A DNA stretch of 64,000 bases from Dehalococcoidia bacterium (GTDB taxonomy: Bacteria > Chloroflexota > Dehalococcoidia > SHYB01): contig SHYB01000006.1 of assembly GCA_009693015.1 (NCBI GenBank), positions 1-64,000 on the forward strand, written 5' to 3'. This document shows, piece by piece, positions 25,016 to 33,578 of this stretch (the stretch's first letter is position 1; each line of letters starts with the position of its first letter). The position numbers and the translations under genes were made by a program. The notes under the pieces are model-generated. The model saw only the letters and a list, made by a program, of their open reading frames with translations, had not been told where the DNA came from and did not search any database.

Positions 25016-26620
25016 CTAGCGTTTGACCTTGTAGCCGACCTTATCGCGGTCCCAGGTGGCGGGGGTGATGCCCTGGTTGCCTTCCTGGCGCAGCTTGTAT
25101 TTTTCGACTTTCTCGGTGGGGGTCTTGGGGAGGGCCTTGTAGAACTCGATGAAGCGGGGGACCATGAAGTAGGCCATGCGCTCCTGGCAGAAGTCGAGGA
25201 TGGCTTCGGGGGCAACGGCGGCGCCGCTTTTGAGAACGATGCAGGCCTTGATTTCGTCCTCGCCGATCTCGGAGGGGACGGCGACGATGGCGGTTTCCAG
25301 GACGGCGGGATGGGCGTTGATGACGCGCTCGACTTCGAAGGAGGAGACGTTTTCGCCGCGGCGGCGGAGGGCGTCTTTCTGGCGATCCATGAAGAAGAAG
25401 AAGCCGTCCTTATCCATGAAGCCGCGGTCGCCGCTGTGGAACCAGAGGTTGCGCCAGGCTTTGACGGTGGCGTTGTCGAAGTTGTAGTAGCCGCTGAAGA
25501 CGGAGAAGGGGACCTTGGGGCGGATGCAGATTTCGCCGGGGGTGCCGGGGGGGACTTCGCGGTCGAGATCATCGAGGACGTGGACGTCATAGACGCTGTC
25601 GCGGGCGCGGCCGCAGGAGCCGGGGCGGTTTTCGCCGTAGGGTGCGCCGGTGCAGATGCCGACTTCCGTGCTGCCGTAGATTTCGATGGAGCGGACGCCG
25701 AAGCGGTCGTGCATGGCCTTGTCGAGCGAGGAGGGGCCAAGGTAGAAGGCGCGCATGCTGTGCTTCTTGTCTTCGGGGGACGGCGGCTGGTTGAGGAGGA
25801 TGGGGACGACGGAGAAGATGCCCATGCCGACGGTGGCTTTGTGCTTGCGGATGTTGGGCCACCATTGGGAGGCGCTGAAGCGGTCAGCGATGACGATCTT
25901 GGCGTCGGCCATGAGGGCGCCGAGGACGCCTTGCCAGAAGCCGATGCCGTGGAAGAGGGGCATGGGGCTGAAGATGGTGTCTTGCTCCGTGAGGAGGAGG
26001 TAGTCAATGAAGGCCAGCGCGGCGGTGGGGCCGTGGGCCTGGTGCACCTGGACGCCCTTGGATGCGCCGGTGGTGCCGGAGGTGTACATGAGGGCTTGCA
26101 GCTCGCCGTGGTCCATGGCGGCGTCGGGCTCAACGGCAGGATGGTCGAGCAACGAGCGGACGTTGGCGAGGGGTTTCTTGAGGCCGGTGGGCTTGGCGGC
26201 GCCGCCGGGGGTGCGGGAGAAGACTTTGTGCAAGCCGGGGAGCTTGTCTTCCACAAAGGCGACGCGGTCGAGCCATTCGTCCTCCACGAGGAGCATGGAG
26301 GAGTCGGAGGATTTGAGGATATGCTCAAGGAGATCGCCTTTGTAGGCGGTGTTGATGGGGACGCTGACGGCGCCGATCTTTGCCAGCGCAAAGATGGTGT
26401 AGAGCAACTCCGGGGAGTTGGGGAGCATGAGGCCGATTTTGTCGCCGCGCTTGACGCCCTGGGCGGCGAAGCCGCCGGCGGTGCGGTTGACCATTTCGTT
26501 GAATTGATCGTAGGTGAGGTCGAGGCCGTTGAAGACGAGGAAGGGCTTGCCTTTGTTGTCCTTGGCTTTCATGCGCGCTAGGTTGCCCAGGGAGAGCTCT
26601 TCCCGCTTGTATTGCCGCAT
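25016..26620 (-). CDS. Acyl-CoA synthetase (AMP-forming), CaiC/fatty-acid ligase type
   Basis: A 534-residue adenylate-forming ligase that activates a carboxylic acid to its CoA thioester. Motif A3 is LMYTSGTTGASKGV, A5 is EIYGSTEVGICTG, A7/A8 are LWFHSGDRGFMDKDGFFFFMDRQKD and RRRGENVSSFEVE, and A10 is PKTPTEKVEKYKLR with the catalytic Lys. The RRRGENVSS block resembles crotonobetaine/carnitine-CoA ligases. The ATG at 26620 has AGGAGGG in front; a longer frame to 26812 has no ribosome site. It is divergent from the peptide ABC transporter operon and could activate acids imported or released there. Substrate unknown. Confidence 0.9.
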   Translation of the reverse strand: MRQYKREELSLGNLARMKAKDNKGKPFLVFNGLDLTYDQFNEMVNRTAGGFAAQGVKRGDKIGLMLPNSPELLYTIFALAKIGAVSVPINTAYKGDLLEHILKSSDSSMLLVEDEWLDRVAFVEDKLPGLHKVFSRTPGGAAKPTGLKKPLANVRSLLDHPAVEPDAAMDHGELQALMYTSGTTGASKGVQVHQAHGPTAALAFIDYLLLTEQDTIFSPMPLFHGIGFWQGVLGALMADAKIVIADRFSASQWWPNIRKHKATVGMGIFSVVPILLNQPPSPEDKKHSMRAFYLGPSSLDKAMHDRFGVRSIEIYGSTEVGICTGAPYGENRPGSCGRARDSVYDVHVLDDLDREVPPGTPGEICIRPKVPFSVFSGYYNFDNATVKAWRNLWFHSGDRGFMDKDGFFFFMDRQKDALRRRGENVSSFEVERVINAHPAVLETAIVAVPSEIGEDEIKACIVLKSGAAVAPEAILDFCQERMAYFMVPRFIEFYKALPKTPTEKVEKYKLRQEGNQGITPATWDRDKVGYKVKR

Positions 26621-26709
26621 GGCACCCTCCTGTATCTGATGGGACTCGCGCCGCGTTATCTTACGGGGTTTGCGGGCGATACGCCGGGCGGTGAAAATCC
26701 GCGTGGGCG

Positions 26710-26715
26710 ATTGTA
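26710..26715 (-). promoter_or_regulatory. -10 box for the acyl-CoA synthetase
   Basis: TACAAT on the minus strand, about 90 nt upstream of the ATG at 26620. A weak AGAGTT or TTGTCA may be the -35. It faces away from the TTGACA promoter at 26728, so the two promoter regions partly overlap. Confidence 0.4.
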
Positions 26716-26727
26716 TCACACCATGGT

Positions 26728-26757
26728 TTGACAACTCTGTCTTGGTTGGGATAACAT
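26728..26757 (+). promoter_or_regulatory. Promoter of the Dpp/Opp-type operon
   Basis: TTGACA (26728-26733) is followed after 17-18 nt by ATAACAT (26751-26757). The transcript would carry a leader of about 235 nt before the permease ATG at 26996. The leader has no clear gene; short hairpins such as TGGCCTAGGAGTGGCCA near 26817 may give it structure. Confidence 0.55.
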
Positions 26758-26995
26758 CCGCAGACGCATTTTGAGGGTGTGTAGTGGGGAGCGAACTCGC
26801 GATGAGCGCCATTGCATGGCCTAGGAGTGGCCAGTGCCGATTATGGAACGAGGGTGGAGGCAGGCCGGTTGTGCCTATGAATGGTGGGGATCGTGGGGCA
26901 GGGGCGGGACAATCAGGGTGACCAAGGTGTCCAGGCTGGGTGTATCTTACCCCGTGCTGCTATCCCAGCGGCGCACCAAGTGAGGAGCTGAGAGT

Positions 26996-27916
26996 ATGAA
27001 GTGGTACATCTTGAGGAGAGTGGTGCAGTCGGCCTTTGTGCTGATCGCCGTCACCACGATGATCTTTGTCCTGAGCAACTTTCTGGCGGACCCGGCGGTT
27101 ATCTTGTTGCCGGAGGATGCGCAGAAGGAGGACTACGAACGGCTGCGGCATGACCTGGGGTTGGACCGGCCGGCGATTGTGCGGTACGGCATCTATATGA
27201 AGGCTCTGGCCACCGGGGACCTGGGCGAGTCCATCCGCCGCGTGGGGTACAAGGTGACGGACCTGATCTGGACGCCGCTGGGCAATTCGGCGAAGCTAGC
27301 GCTGGCGGCGATGATTTTCACGGTATGCACCGGGTTGCCGCTGGGGATCATCGCGGCGCTGAACCGAGGGAAGCCGCTGGATTACATCTCGCGGATCTTC
27401 GCGGTGGCGGGGTTGGTGACTCCTGGGTGGTGGCTGGGGATCATCATGATCATCCTGTTCTCCGTGAAGTTGCGGCTGTTGCCTGCCGCGGGAACGGGGG
27501 ACATCAAGCATTACATTCTGCCGGCGACGGTGCTGGGGACGCATGCGATGGCGGGGCTGGCGCGGCTGGCGCGGTCAAGCATGTTGGAGATATTGGATAG
27601 CGAGTACATTAAGATGGCGCGGGCGAAGGGCTTGCCCTGGAGAACGGTGGTGTGGAAGCACGCGTTGCGGAATGCGCTGATTCCCGTGGTGACGTTCTCC
27701 GGGCTGTACTTTGCCTTGCTGATCACGCAGGCGATCACCATTGAAGTGGTGTTCGCCTGGCCTGGGCTGGGGCGTTTGATGTTCGATTCCCTGGGATCGC
27801 AGGACTACGTGGTGGTGCAGGGAACGATTATGCTGGCGGCATTCATCGTGGTCATGTTCAATCTGTTGGTGGACATTACATATGGGTGGATAGATCCAAG
27901 AATAAGGTACACCTAA
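26996..27916 (+). CDS. Dipeptide/oligopeptide ABC transporter permease, DppB/OppB type
   Basis: A 306-residue inner-membrane permease. It starts MKWYILRRVVQSAFVLIAVT, with the typical N-terminal helix. It has about six transmembrane helices and the EAA-loop that contacts the ATPase (ARSSMLEILDSEYIKMARAKG, then VVWKHALRNALIP). It ends LLVDITYGWIDPRIRY, the signature C-terminus of this family. The family moves peptides, nickel, glutathione or plant/opine solutes. A GAGGAGCTGAGAGT ribosome site precedes the ATG. The gap to the second permease is one base. No substrate-binding protein is encoded at either end of the operon. Confidence 0.93.
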   Translation: MKWYILRRVVQSAFVLIAVTTMIFVLSNFLADPAVILLPEDAQKEDYERLRHDLGLDRPAIVRYGIYMKALATGDLGESIRRVGYKVTDLIWTPLGNSAKLALAAMIFTVCTGLPLGIIAALNRGKPLDYISRIFAVAGLVTPGWWLGIIMIILFSVKLRLLPAAGTGDIKHYILPATVLGTHAMAGLARLARSSMLEILDSEYIKMARAKGLPWRTVVWKHALRNALIPVVTFSGLYFALLITQAITIEVVFAWPGLGRLMFDSLGSQDYVVVQGTIMLAAFIVVMFNLLVDITYGWIDPRIRYT

Positions 27917-27917
27917 C

Positions 27918-28826
27918 ATGGCTCAGCAAGACACCGCGCTTCGATTCCAACGCAACATTTGGGCAGAGATGGGCCGCACGCTGAAGTTGGTGGTGCGCAG
28001 CATACGGCCGCGCGTTATTCCGGAAGGCCTGCTGTTCGTTCTGTTGCTGATGGTCGTGTCGTCGTTCGTCATCACACTGGTGTCGCCTTTCGACCCGCTG
28101 CGGGGGAACCCGCGGGACCGGCTGCTGCCGCCGGACCTTACCTGGCAGTTCTGGGATGTACATGTGCTGGGAACGGATGAGCAGGGCCGCGACGTGTTTG
28201 TGCGGGTGCTGGTGGGAGCGCGGTATTCGTTCACCGTCGCGCTGATCGCGCTGGGGGTCGGCGGCACGGTGGGGCTGCTTGTGGGCATGGTCTCGGGATA
28301 CATGGGCGGCAAGGTTGATTCGTTGCTGATGCGGATCACGGACAGTGTGCTGGCGGTGCCGGTGATCTTCCTGGCGCTACTGCTGGCAAGCATGTTCGGG
28401 CCGTCGCTGACGTTGCTGTCGCTGGCGCTGGCGAGCCACTTGTGGGCGTTCTATGCGCGGATGATCCGGGGAGAGACGCTTTCACTGGCGCACCGGGACT
28501 TTGTGAAGCTGGCGAAGATTGCCGGGGCGGGTGCGCCGCGGATTATCGTGCGGCATATCTTCCCGCATGTGACGAGCACGTGGACGGTGTTGCTGAGCCT
28601 GCAAGTGGGGTCGGCGATTCTTGCGGAGTCGTCGCTAAGCTTCCTGGGGGCGGGTATTCCGCCGCCTGCGCCTGCGTGGGGTTCCATGGCGGCGAAGGGG
28701 CGGAGATATATCGAGACGGCGTGGTGGGTGTCAGTGTATCCCGGTGTGGCGATTCTGGTCACCGTGCTGATCTTCAATCTTCTGGGCGACTGGCTGCGCG
28801 ATCGCCTGGACCCGCGATTCCAATAG
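27918..28826 (+). CDS. Dipeptide/oligopeptide ABC transporter permease, DppC/OppC type
   Basis: A 302-residue permease partnering the gene before it. After a 40-residue cytosolic start comes a first helix (GLLFVLLLMVVSSFVITLV), then the periplasmic DPLRGNPRDRLLPPD and HVLGTDEQGRDVFVRVL block, which is diagnostic of OppC/DppC. The EAA-loop is ETLSLAHRDFVKLAKIAGAG and the end is FNLLGDWLRDRLDPRF. Transport specificity is not readable from the permease. Confidence 0.93.
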   Translation: MAQQDTALRFQRNIWAEMGRTLKLVVRSIRPRVIPEGLLFVLLLMVVSSFVITLVSPFDPLRGNPRDRLLPPDLTWQFWDVHVLGTDEQGRDVFVRVLVGARYSFTVALIALGVGGTVGLLVGMVSGYMGGKVDSLLMRITDSVLAVPVIFLALLLASMFGPSLTLLSLALASHLWAFYARMIRGETLSLAHRDFVKLAKIAGAGAPRIIVRHIFPHVTSTWTVLLSLQVGSAILAESSLSFLGAGIPPPAPAWGSMAAKGRRYIETAWWVSVYPGVAILVTVLIFNLLGDWLRDRLDPRFQ

Positions 28827-28848
28827 GCTGCGATAGGCGAGGGTACAC

Positions 28849-29826
28849 TTGAACACTATGAACGACAAAGACGTCATTCTTTCGGTGCGCAATCTGCAGA
28901 CGCACTTGCGTACGAGGCGGGGCGTGGTGAAGGCGGTTGACGGTGTGAGCTTCGATGTGCGGAGGGGGGAGACGCTGGGGATCGTGGGCGAGTCTGGGTC
29001 AGGGAAGAGCATGACGGCGTTTTCCATTGTGCAGCTTCTGCCGCGGGTGGGAAGGGTTGTGGGCGGGGAGGTCATCTTTAACGGGGAGGACCTGCTCAAG
29101 AAGTCGCCACGTGAAATGGAAAAGGTGCGGGGCAAGCACGTGTCCATGGTGCTGCAGGACCCGCTGACATCACTGAACCCGGTGTTCCGCACGGGCGACC
29201 AGATCGCGGAGACGATCCGGCACCACCTGAAGGATGCGCCCGATCCTAAGGGCAAGGCGGTGGAGTTGATGCGCCAGGTGCGCATCCCCGCGCCGGCGAC
29301 GGCGTACAGGTACTACCCGCATCAGATGAGCGGGGGCATGCGGCAGCGGGTGCTGGGGGCCATTGGCGTGTCCTGTGAGCCGGAGTTCCTGATCGCGGAC
29401 GAGCCGACGTCCGCGCTGGACCCGACGATTCAGGCGCAGTACCTGGACCTGCTGAAGGATTTGCAGAAACAGTACAACCTGACGATCATTTTCATCACGC
29501 ACGACTTCGGTATTGTGGCGACGATCTGCGATACGGTGGCGGTGATGTATGCGGGGAAGATCGTGGAGACGGGGCCGGTGCGGGATGTGTTTCAGCGTCC
29601 CAGCCACCCCTACACAGAAGCGCTGCTGAAGTCGCTGCCGAGCCTGGAGGAGAAGCCGAAGCGGCTGCCTTCCATCAGCGGCCAGCCGCCGATGCCGCAT
29701 GAGATGCCTACGGGGTGCCGGTTTGCGCCGCGGTGCCCCTACAAGTTTGATAAGTGCGAAGAGTACCCGCCGGATACGCATGTGTCTCCGACGCACATCT
29801 CGGCGTGCTGGAGGAGTGTGAAATGA
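28849..29826 (+). CDS. Peptide ABC transporter ATP-binding protein, DppD/OppD type
   Basis: A 325-residue ATPase. Walker A is GESGSGKSMT, the Q-loop VLQDPLTSLNP, the signature MSGGMRQRVLGAIG, Walker B FLIADEPTSALD and the switch His in FITHDFG. The C-terminal oligopeptide domain has three cysteines in GCRFAPRCPYKFDKC, which in relatives bind an Fe-S cluster or metal. It pairs with the next ATPase. ATGs at 28849 and 28858 are both possible starts. Its end overlaps the next gene by four bases (ATGA). Confidence 0.93.
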   Translation: MNTMNDKDVILSVRNLQTHLRTRRGVVKAVDGVSFDVRRGETLGIVGESGSGKSMTAFSIVQLLPRVGRVVGGEVIFNGEDLLKKSPREMEKVRGKHVSMVLQDPLTSLNPVFRTGDQIAETIRHHLKDAPDPKGKAVELMRQVRIPAPATAYRYYPHQMSGGMRQRVLGAIGVSCEPEFLIADEPTSALDPTIQAQYLDLLKDLQKQYNLTIIFITHDFGIVATICDTVAVMYAGKIVETGPVRDVFQRPSHPYTEALLKSLPSLEEKPKRLPSISGQPPMPHEMPTGCRFAPRCPYKFDKCEEYPPDTHVSPTHISACWRSVK

Positions 29827-30875
29827 CAGCGATGAAATCTTCTTCCACGCCCGGGGGCGGGGCGGCGGTGGCGATGCCGCCGCAGACGACGTCAATGTCA
29901 GGCAGGAAGGTGCTGCTCGAGGCGCAGAACCTGAAGAAGCATTTCGCCGTGGGCCGCGCGGGCTTCCTGGGGAAGCCGGCGGGGCATGTGCGCGCGGTGG
30001 ATGGGGTGGATTTCACGATTTCCGCCGGCCAGACGATTGCTCTTGCGGGTGAGTCCGGCTGCGGGAAGACCACGCTGGGCAATGTGCTGTTGCGCCTGGA
30101 GCTTCCCACGGAAGGTGCGCTGTTGTGGGAAGGGAAGGATATCGTCACCCTGACCAAGGAGGAGCGCCAAGGGTACCGCCGGTCTGTGCAGGCGGTGTTC
30201 CAAGACCCGTGGAGCAGCCTTGACGGACGGATGAAGGTGCAGGACCTGGTGGGCGAACCGCTGGTGATCAACGAAAAGCAGATGAGCCGGGCGCAGGTGC
30301 TGGAGCGGGTGGCGGAGCTGATGGACCAGGTGGGTTTGCAGGAAGTGCATATGGAGCGCTTCCCGCATGAGTTCAGCGGGGGCCAGCGGCAGCGCATCGC
30401 GGTGGCGCGGGCGCTTTCGCTGAACCCGAAGGTGATTATTCTGGACGAGCCGGTGTCTGCCCTGGATGTCTCCATCCGAGCGCAGGTGATGAACCTGCTC
30501 AAGGAACTCCAGGAGAAGTACAACATGGCGTACTTCATGATCTCGCACAACCTGGCGACGGCGCGGTTTATCAGCGATACGGTGGCGATCATGTACCTGG
30601 GGCGGTTCGCGGAGTATGCGGAGAGCGAGCTGTTCTTCAAGAAGCCGCTGCACCCGTACAGCCAGGCGCTGGTGTCGGCATCGCTGCCGGTGGAGTTCGA
30701 GAACCGGCGCCAGCGGATCGTGCTGCAGGGCGAGGTGCCTTCGCCGATCAACCCGCCGTCCGGCTGCCGCTTCCGCACGCGCTGCCCGCAGGTGATGGAC
30801 ATTTGCTCCGAGATCCAGCCGGAGCTGATGGAAGTGGCGCGGGGCCACAGGGTCGCCTGCCACCTGTACAAGTAG
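29823..30875 (+). CDS. Peptide ABC transporter ATP-binding protein, DppF/OppF type
   Basis: A 350-residue ATPase starting in an ATGA overlap with the previous gene, which indicates translational coupling. Walker A is GESGCGKTTLGNVLLRLELP, the Q-loop VFQDPWSSLDGRM, the signature FSGGQRQRIAVARAL, Walker B VIILDEPVSALDVS and the switch His in MISHNLATARF. The oligopeptide C-terminal domain with GCRFRTRCPQVMDIC closes the protein. The first 30 residues (SSSTPGGGAAVAMPPQTTS) are an unusual low-complexity extension. Confidence 0.93.
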   Translation: MTAMKSSSTPGGGAAVAMPPQTTSMSGRKVLLEAQNLKKHFAVGRAGFLGKPAGHVRAVDGVDFTISAGQTIALAGESGCGKTTLGNVLLRLELPTEGALLWEGKDIVTLTKEERQGYRRSVQAVFQDPWSSLDGRMKVQDLVGEPLVINEKQMSRAQVLERVAELMDQVGLQEVHMERFPHEFSGGQRQRIAVARALSLNPKVIILDEPVSALDVSIRAQVMNLLKELQEKYNMAYFMISHNLATARFISDTVAIMYLGRFAEYAESELFFKKPLHPYSQALVSASLPVEFENRRQRIVLQGEVPSPINPPSGCRFRTRCPQVMDICSEIQPELMEVARGHRVACHLYK

Positions 30876-30954
30876 GCGCGGGGTCAGCGGCTATATCGTC
30901 ATGGGCGTGCCGCATACGGCGTCGCCAGGCGCGTCAGAGGCAGGAGGCTGTGTG

Positions 30955-33411
30955 ATGGGCCAGGATAGTTCCACGCGGCCAGGCAACGGCCCCGCGGGGT
31001 CCGCCAAAAATCGGGCAGGGCCGGACAAGGGTGCGAGGAGCCTGGCGGGTCTTCGCGTGCTGGAGTTCCCCGACCCGAAGCTTTCGTTCTGTGGCAAGCT
31101 GCTGGCCCAGATGGGCGCGGACGTGGTGCTGGTGGAGCCGCCGGGGGGATCGCCGCTGCGGGGCGCGCCGCCGCTGACGCAGGACGGTCGTGAGAGTTTG
31201 TTCTTTTGGGCGTTCAATGCGGGCAAACGATCGGTGACGCTGGACGTTGCCACGGCGCAGGGGAAGGCGGCGTTGCTGGGGCTGGTGTCGCAGGCGGATG
31301 TGGTGCTGGAGGGCTTTTCCCCGGGGTATCTGGATACGCTGGGTCTGGGCGCGGAGGCGATGGCGAGGGGGAACCCCGGATTGATCGTGTGCTCGGTCAC
31401 GCCGTTTGGGCAGACGGGGCCGTTCAAGGATTTGCAGGGATCGAACATTATCGCGTGGGCGATGGGAGGCTTGCAGAGCCTGACGGGTGAGGCAGAGGGC
31501 GAGCCGCTGGCGGCGCCGGGGATGCAGGCGTATCACGTGGCTTCGATGTGGGCGGCGATTGCTATTCAGGCGGCGGTGTACCGGCGGCGGCGCACGGGCC
31601 AGGGGGCGAGGATTGACCTTTCGGCGCAGGAAGTGGTGCTGGACCAATCGGAAGCGGCGCACGTGTTTTGGGTGGGCAATCGCAAGGTGATGAGGCGCGC
31701 GGGAGGGAAGCATCCGCTGGCATGCCCGTTCAGCACGTTTCAATCAAAGGACGGGTATGCGTTCATTGGCCTCTCCAGCCAGGGGCAGTGGCAGGCGCTG
31801 ACGGCGTGGATGCAGGAGGACGGGATGCTGCCGCCGGCCCTGGAAGACCCGAGCCTGAAGGAGCTGGCGAACCGGCTGGCGCGGCGCGGAGAGATTGAAG
31901 CGGCGATTACGGCGTGGGGCAAGACGAAGACGAACGAGGTGCTGTTCAACGAGGGGGCGAAGCGGGGCGTGCCCAACGCGCCGGTGCGTCGCATGCCTGA
32001 GGTGCTGGCGGACGAGCAATTGCGGGAGCGGGAGTTCTTTGTCCCAATGCCCGATCCGAGGCAAGGGGTGCAGAGAGCGTACGCCGTGGCGGGGGCGCCG
32101 TTCCGCGGCAGGCGGGGGCCGTGGACAGGCGTATCTGCGGGGCCTCCTGCACCGGGGGGGCATGCCGGGGCGGTGATGAAGGATTGGGGCGCAGGGAGGA
32201 AAGCAGCGGCGGAGCGGCGGGAGCCTGTGCGCGGGGGGAAACCGCTGGAGGGCATCAAGGTGCTGGAATTCTGTTGGAATATCGCGGGGCCGACGGTGGG
32301 ACGGATTCTGACGGACCTGGGCGCGGAGGTGGTGAAGCTGGAGCCGCGGGAGATCGGCGAGCCGATGCGGGTGATGCCGCCGTGGCTGGATGAGAAGCCG
32401 AACATTAATCGCTGCTTCACGTTCATGGAGATGAACCGCGATAAGCGCAGCGTGACGCTGGATATGAAGAAGGCGGAGGCGCAGGAGATTGCGCTGCGGC
32501 TGGCGGGGCAGTCGGATATTGTGCTGGAGAACTTTACGGCGGGGACGATGGAGCGGCTGGGCGTGCCGTACGAGAAGATGGCGCGGCGGAACCCGCGGGT
32601 GATCCTGGGGAGCATGTGCGGCTACGGGCAGACGGGGTCGCGCCGTGGCTGGCCGAGCTATCACCCCACCAGCGCGGCGATGAGCGGGCTGACGGGGCTG
32701 TTTGGGTATGAGGGCGGGGCGCCGCAGGGGTTCGGGCACGCGCACATGGACTTTACCGCCGGGCTTCTGGGGACGATCGCGGTGCTGGATGCGCTGCTGC
32801 GGCGGGAGGCGACGGGCGAGGGCGATCACATGGATTCGTCGCAGTTGGAGGCGGGGGTGGCGCTGCTGGGGCCGCAGCTGCTGGAGTGGCAGGTGAACGG
32901 ACGGATCGCGGCGCCGGAGGGGAACAGGTCGGCGTCGCTGGGGGCGGCGCTGCAGGGGTGTTACGCGTGCGCGGGGGACGATCAATGGATCGTGGTGACG
33001 GCGGCGGACGAGGCAGCGCTGGCGAAGCTGGCGGCGATAGTGGGGGCGAAGCGGGAGGTGACGGCGTCCGATACGGAAGCGGCGCTGCGTCGGTGGGCGC
33101 GGACGCGCGGTCCGTGGGAGGCGTTCACGGCATTACAGGCGGGCGGGGTGCCCGCTGGGGTGGTCTCGTACGGGCCGGACCTGGCGGAGGGGGACCCGCA
33201 TCTGCAAGCGCGGGGTGTGTGGAAGACGGTGGAGCACCCGGAGCTGGGCCGGCACAGGATGATTCAGTGCCCCATTGTGCTGGATGGAGAGCGGCTGAGC
33301 CTGCGGGGGCCGGGGCCGCTGGTGGGGCAGCATACGGAAGAGGTGTTGAAGGATGTGCTGCAGATGAGCGACGAGGAGTATATGCAGCGGGTGCTGGAAG
33401 AAGTGGTGTAG
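30955..33411 (+). CDS. Fused tandem CaiB/BaiF-type CoA-transferase (two domains)
   Basis: An 818-residue protein with two class III CoA-transferase domains joined by an Arg/Gly/Pro linker. Domain 1 covers about residues 28-410 (LAGLRVLEFPDPKLSFCGKL to FRGRRGPW) and domain 2 about 450-818 (GIKVLEFCWNIAGPTVGRIL onward). The catalytic Asp of the family appears in domain 2 (HAHMDFTAGLLG); in domain 1 the matching segment reads GMQAYHVASMWA, without Asp. Family enzymes move CoA from one acid to another. The ATG at 30955 is chosen because AGGAGG precedes it by 7 nt; ATG 30901 is an alternative. It follows the ABC genes by 79 nt, so it may share their mRNA. Confidence 0.88.
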   Translation: MGQDSSTRPGNGPAGSAKNRAGPDKGARSLAGLRVLEFPDPKLSFCGKLLAQMGADVVLVEPPGGSPLRGAPPLTQDGRESLFFWAFNAGKRSVTLDVATAQGKAALLGLVSQADVVLEGFSPGYLDTLGLGAEAMARGNPGLIVCSVTPFGQTGPFKDLQGSNIIAWAMGGLQSLTGEAEGEPLAAPGMQAYHVASMWAAIAIQAAVYRRRRTGQGARIDLSAQEVVLDQSEAAHVFWVGNRKVMRRAGGKHPLACPFSTFQSKDGYAFIGLSSQGQWQALTAWMQEDGMLPPALEDPSLKELANRLARRGEIEAAITAWGKTKTNEVLFNEGAKRGVPNAPVRRMPEVLADEQLREREFFVPMPDPRQGVQRAYAVAGAPFRGRRGPWTGVSAGPPAPGGHAGAVMKDWGAGRKAAAERREPVRGGKPLEGIKVLEFCWNIAGPTVGRILTDLGAEVVKLEPREIGEPMRVMPPWLDEKPNINRCFTFMEMNRDKRSVTLDMKKAEAQEIALRLAGQSDIVLENFTAGTMERLGVPYEKMARRNPRVILGSMCGYGQTGSRRGWPSYHPTSAAMSGLTGLFGYEGGAPQGFGHAHMDFTAGLLGTIAVLDALLRREATGEGDHMDSSQLEAGVALLGPQLLEWQVNGRIAAPEGNRSASLGAALQGCYACAGDDQWIVVTAADEAALAKLAAIVGAKREVTASDTEAALRRWARTRGPWEAFTALQAGGVPAGVVSYGPDLAEGDPHLQARGVWKTVEHPELGRHRMIQCPIVLDGERLSLRGPGPLVGQHTEEVLKDVLQMSDEEYMQRVLEEVV

Positions 33412-33497
33412 GCGGGGGCGAGGGAGGGGGGATGACGGCGCGGATACCTGAGTCCTGCGCCAGTTTGGCGGGGGCCAGGGAGGGGAAGGGGACGGCG

Positions 33498-33526
33498 TTG
33501 ACAGGGTAGGGCGAGGCCGGTACTCT
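33498..33526 (+). promoter_or_regulatory. Promoter of the amidohydrolase pair
   Basis: TTGACA (33498-33503), a 17-nt spacer and TACTCT (33521-33526). It gives a leader of about 45 nt before the ATG at 33579, so the amidohydrolase pair can be expressed apart from the upstream ABC/CoA-transferase genes. Confidence 0.6.
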
Positions 33527-33578
33527 TGCGGCGTGCGGCAGGGTGCGCCTACTGGATTTGTGCAAGGGGAGGCCTTCG

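Noticed and set aside
24820-25026. A 68-residue plus-strand frame starting MFIYVAYDRDGEE
   Set aside because: It runs into the family C palindrome and past the end of the acyl-CoA synthetase gene. Most of its length is repeat DNA.
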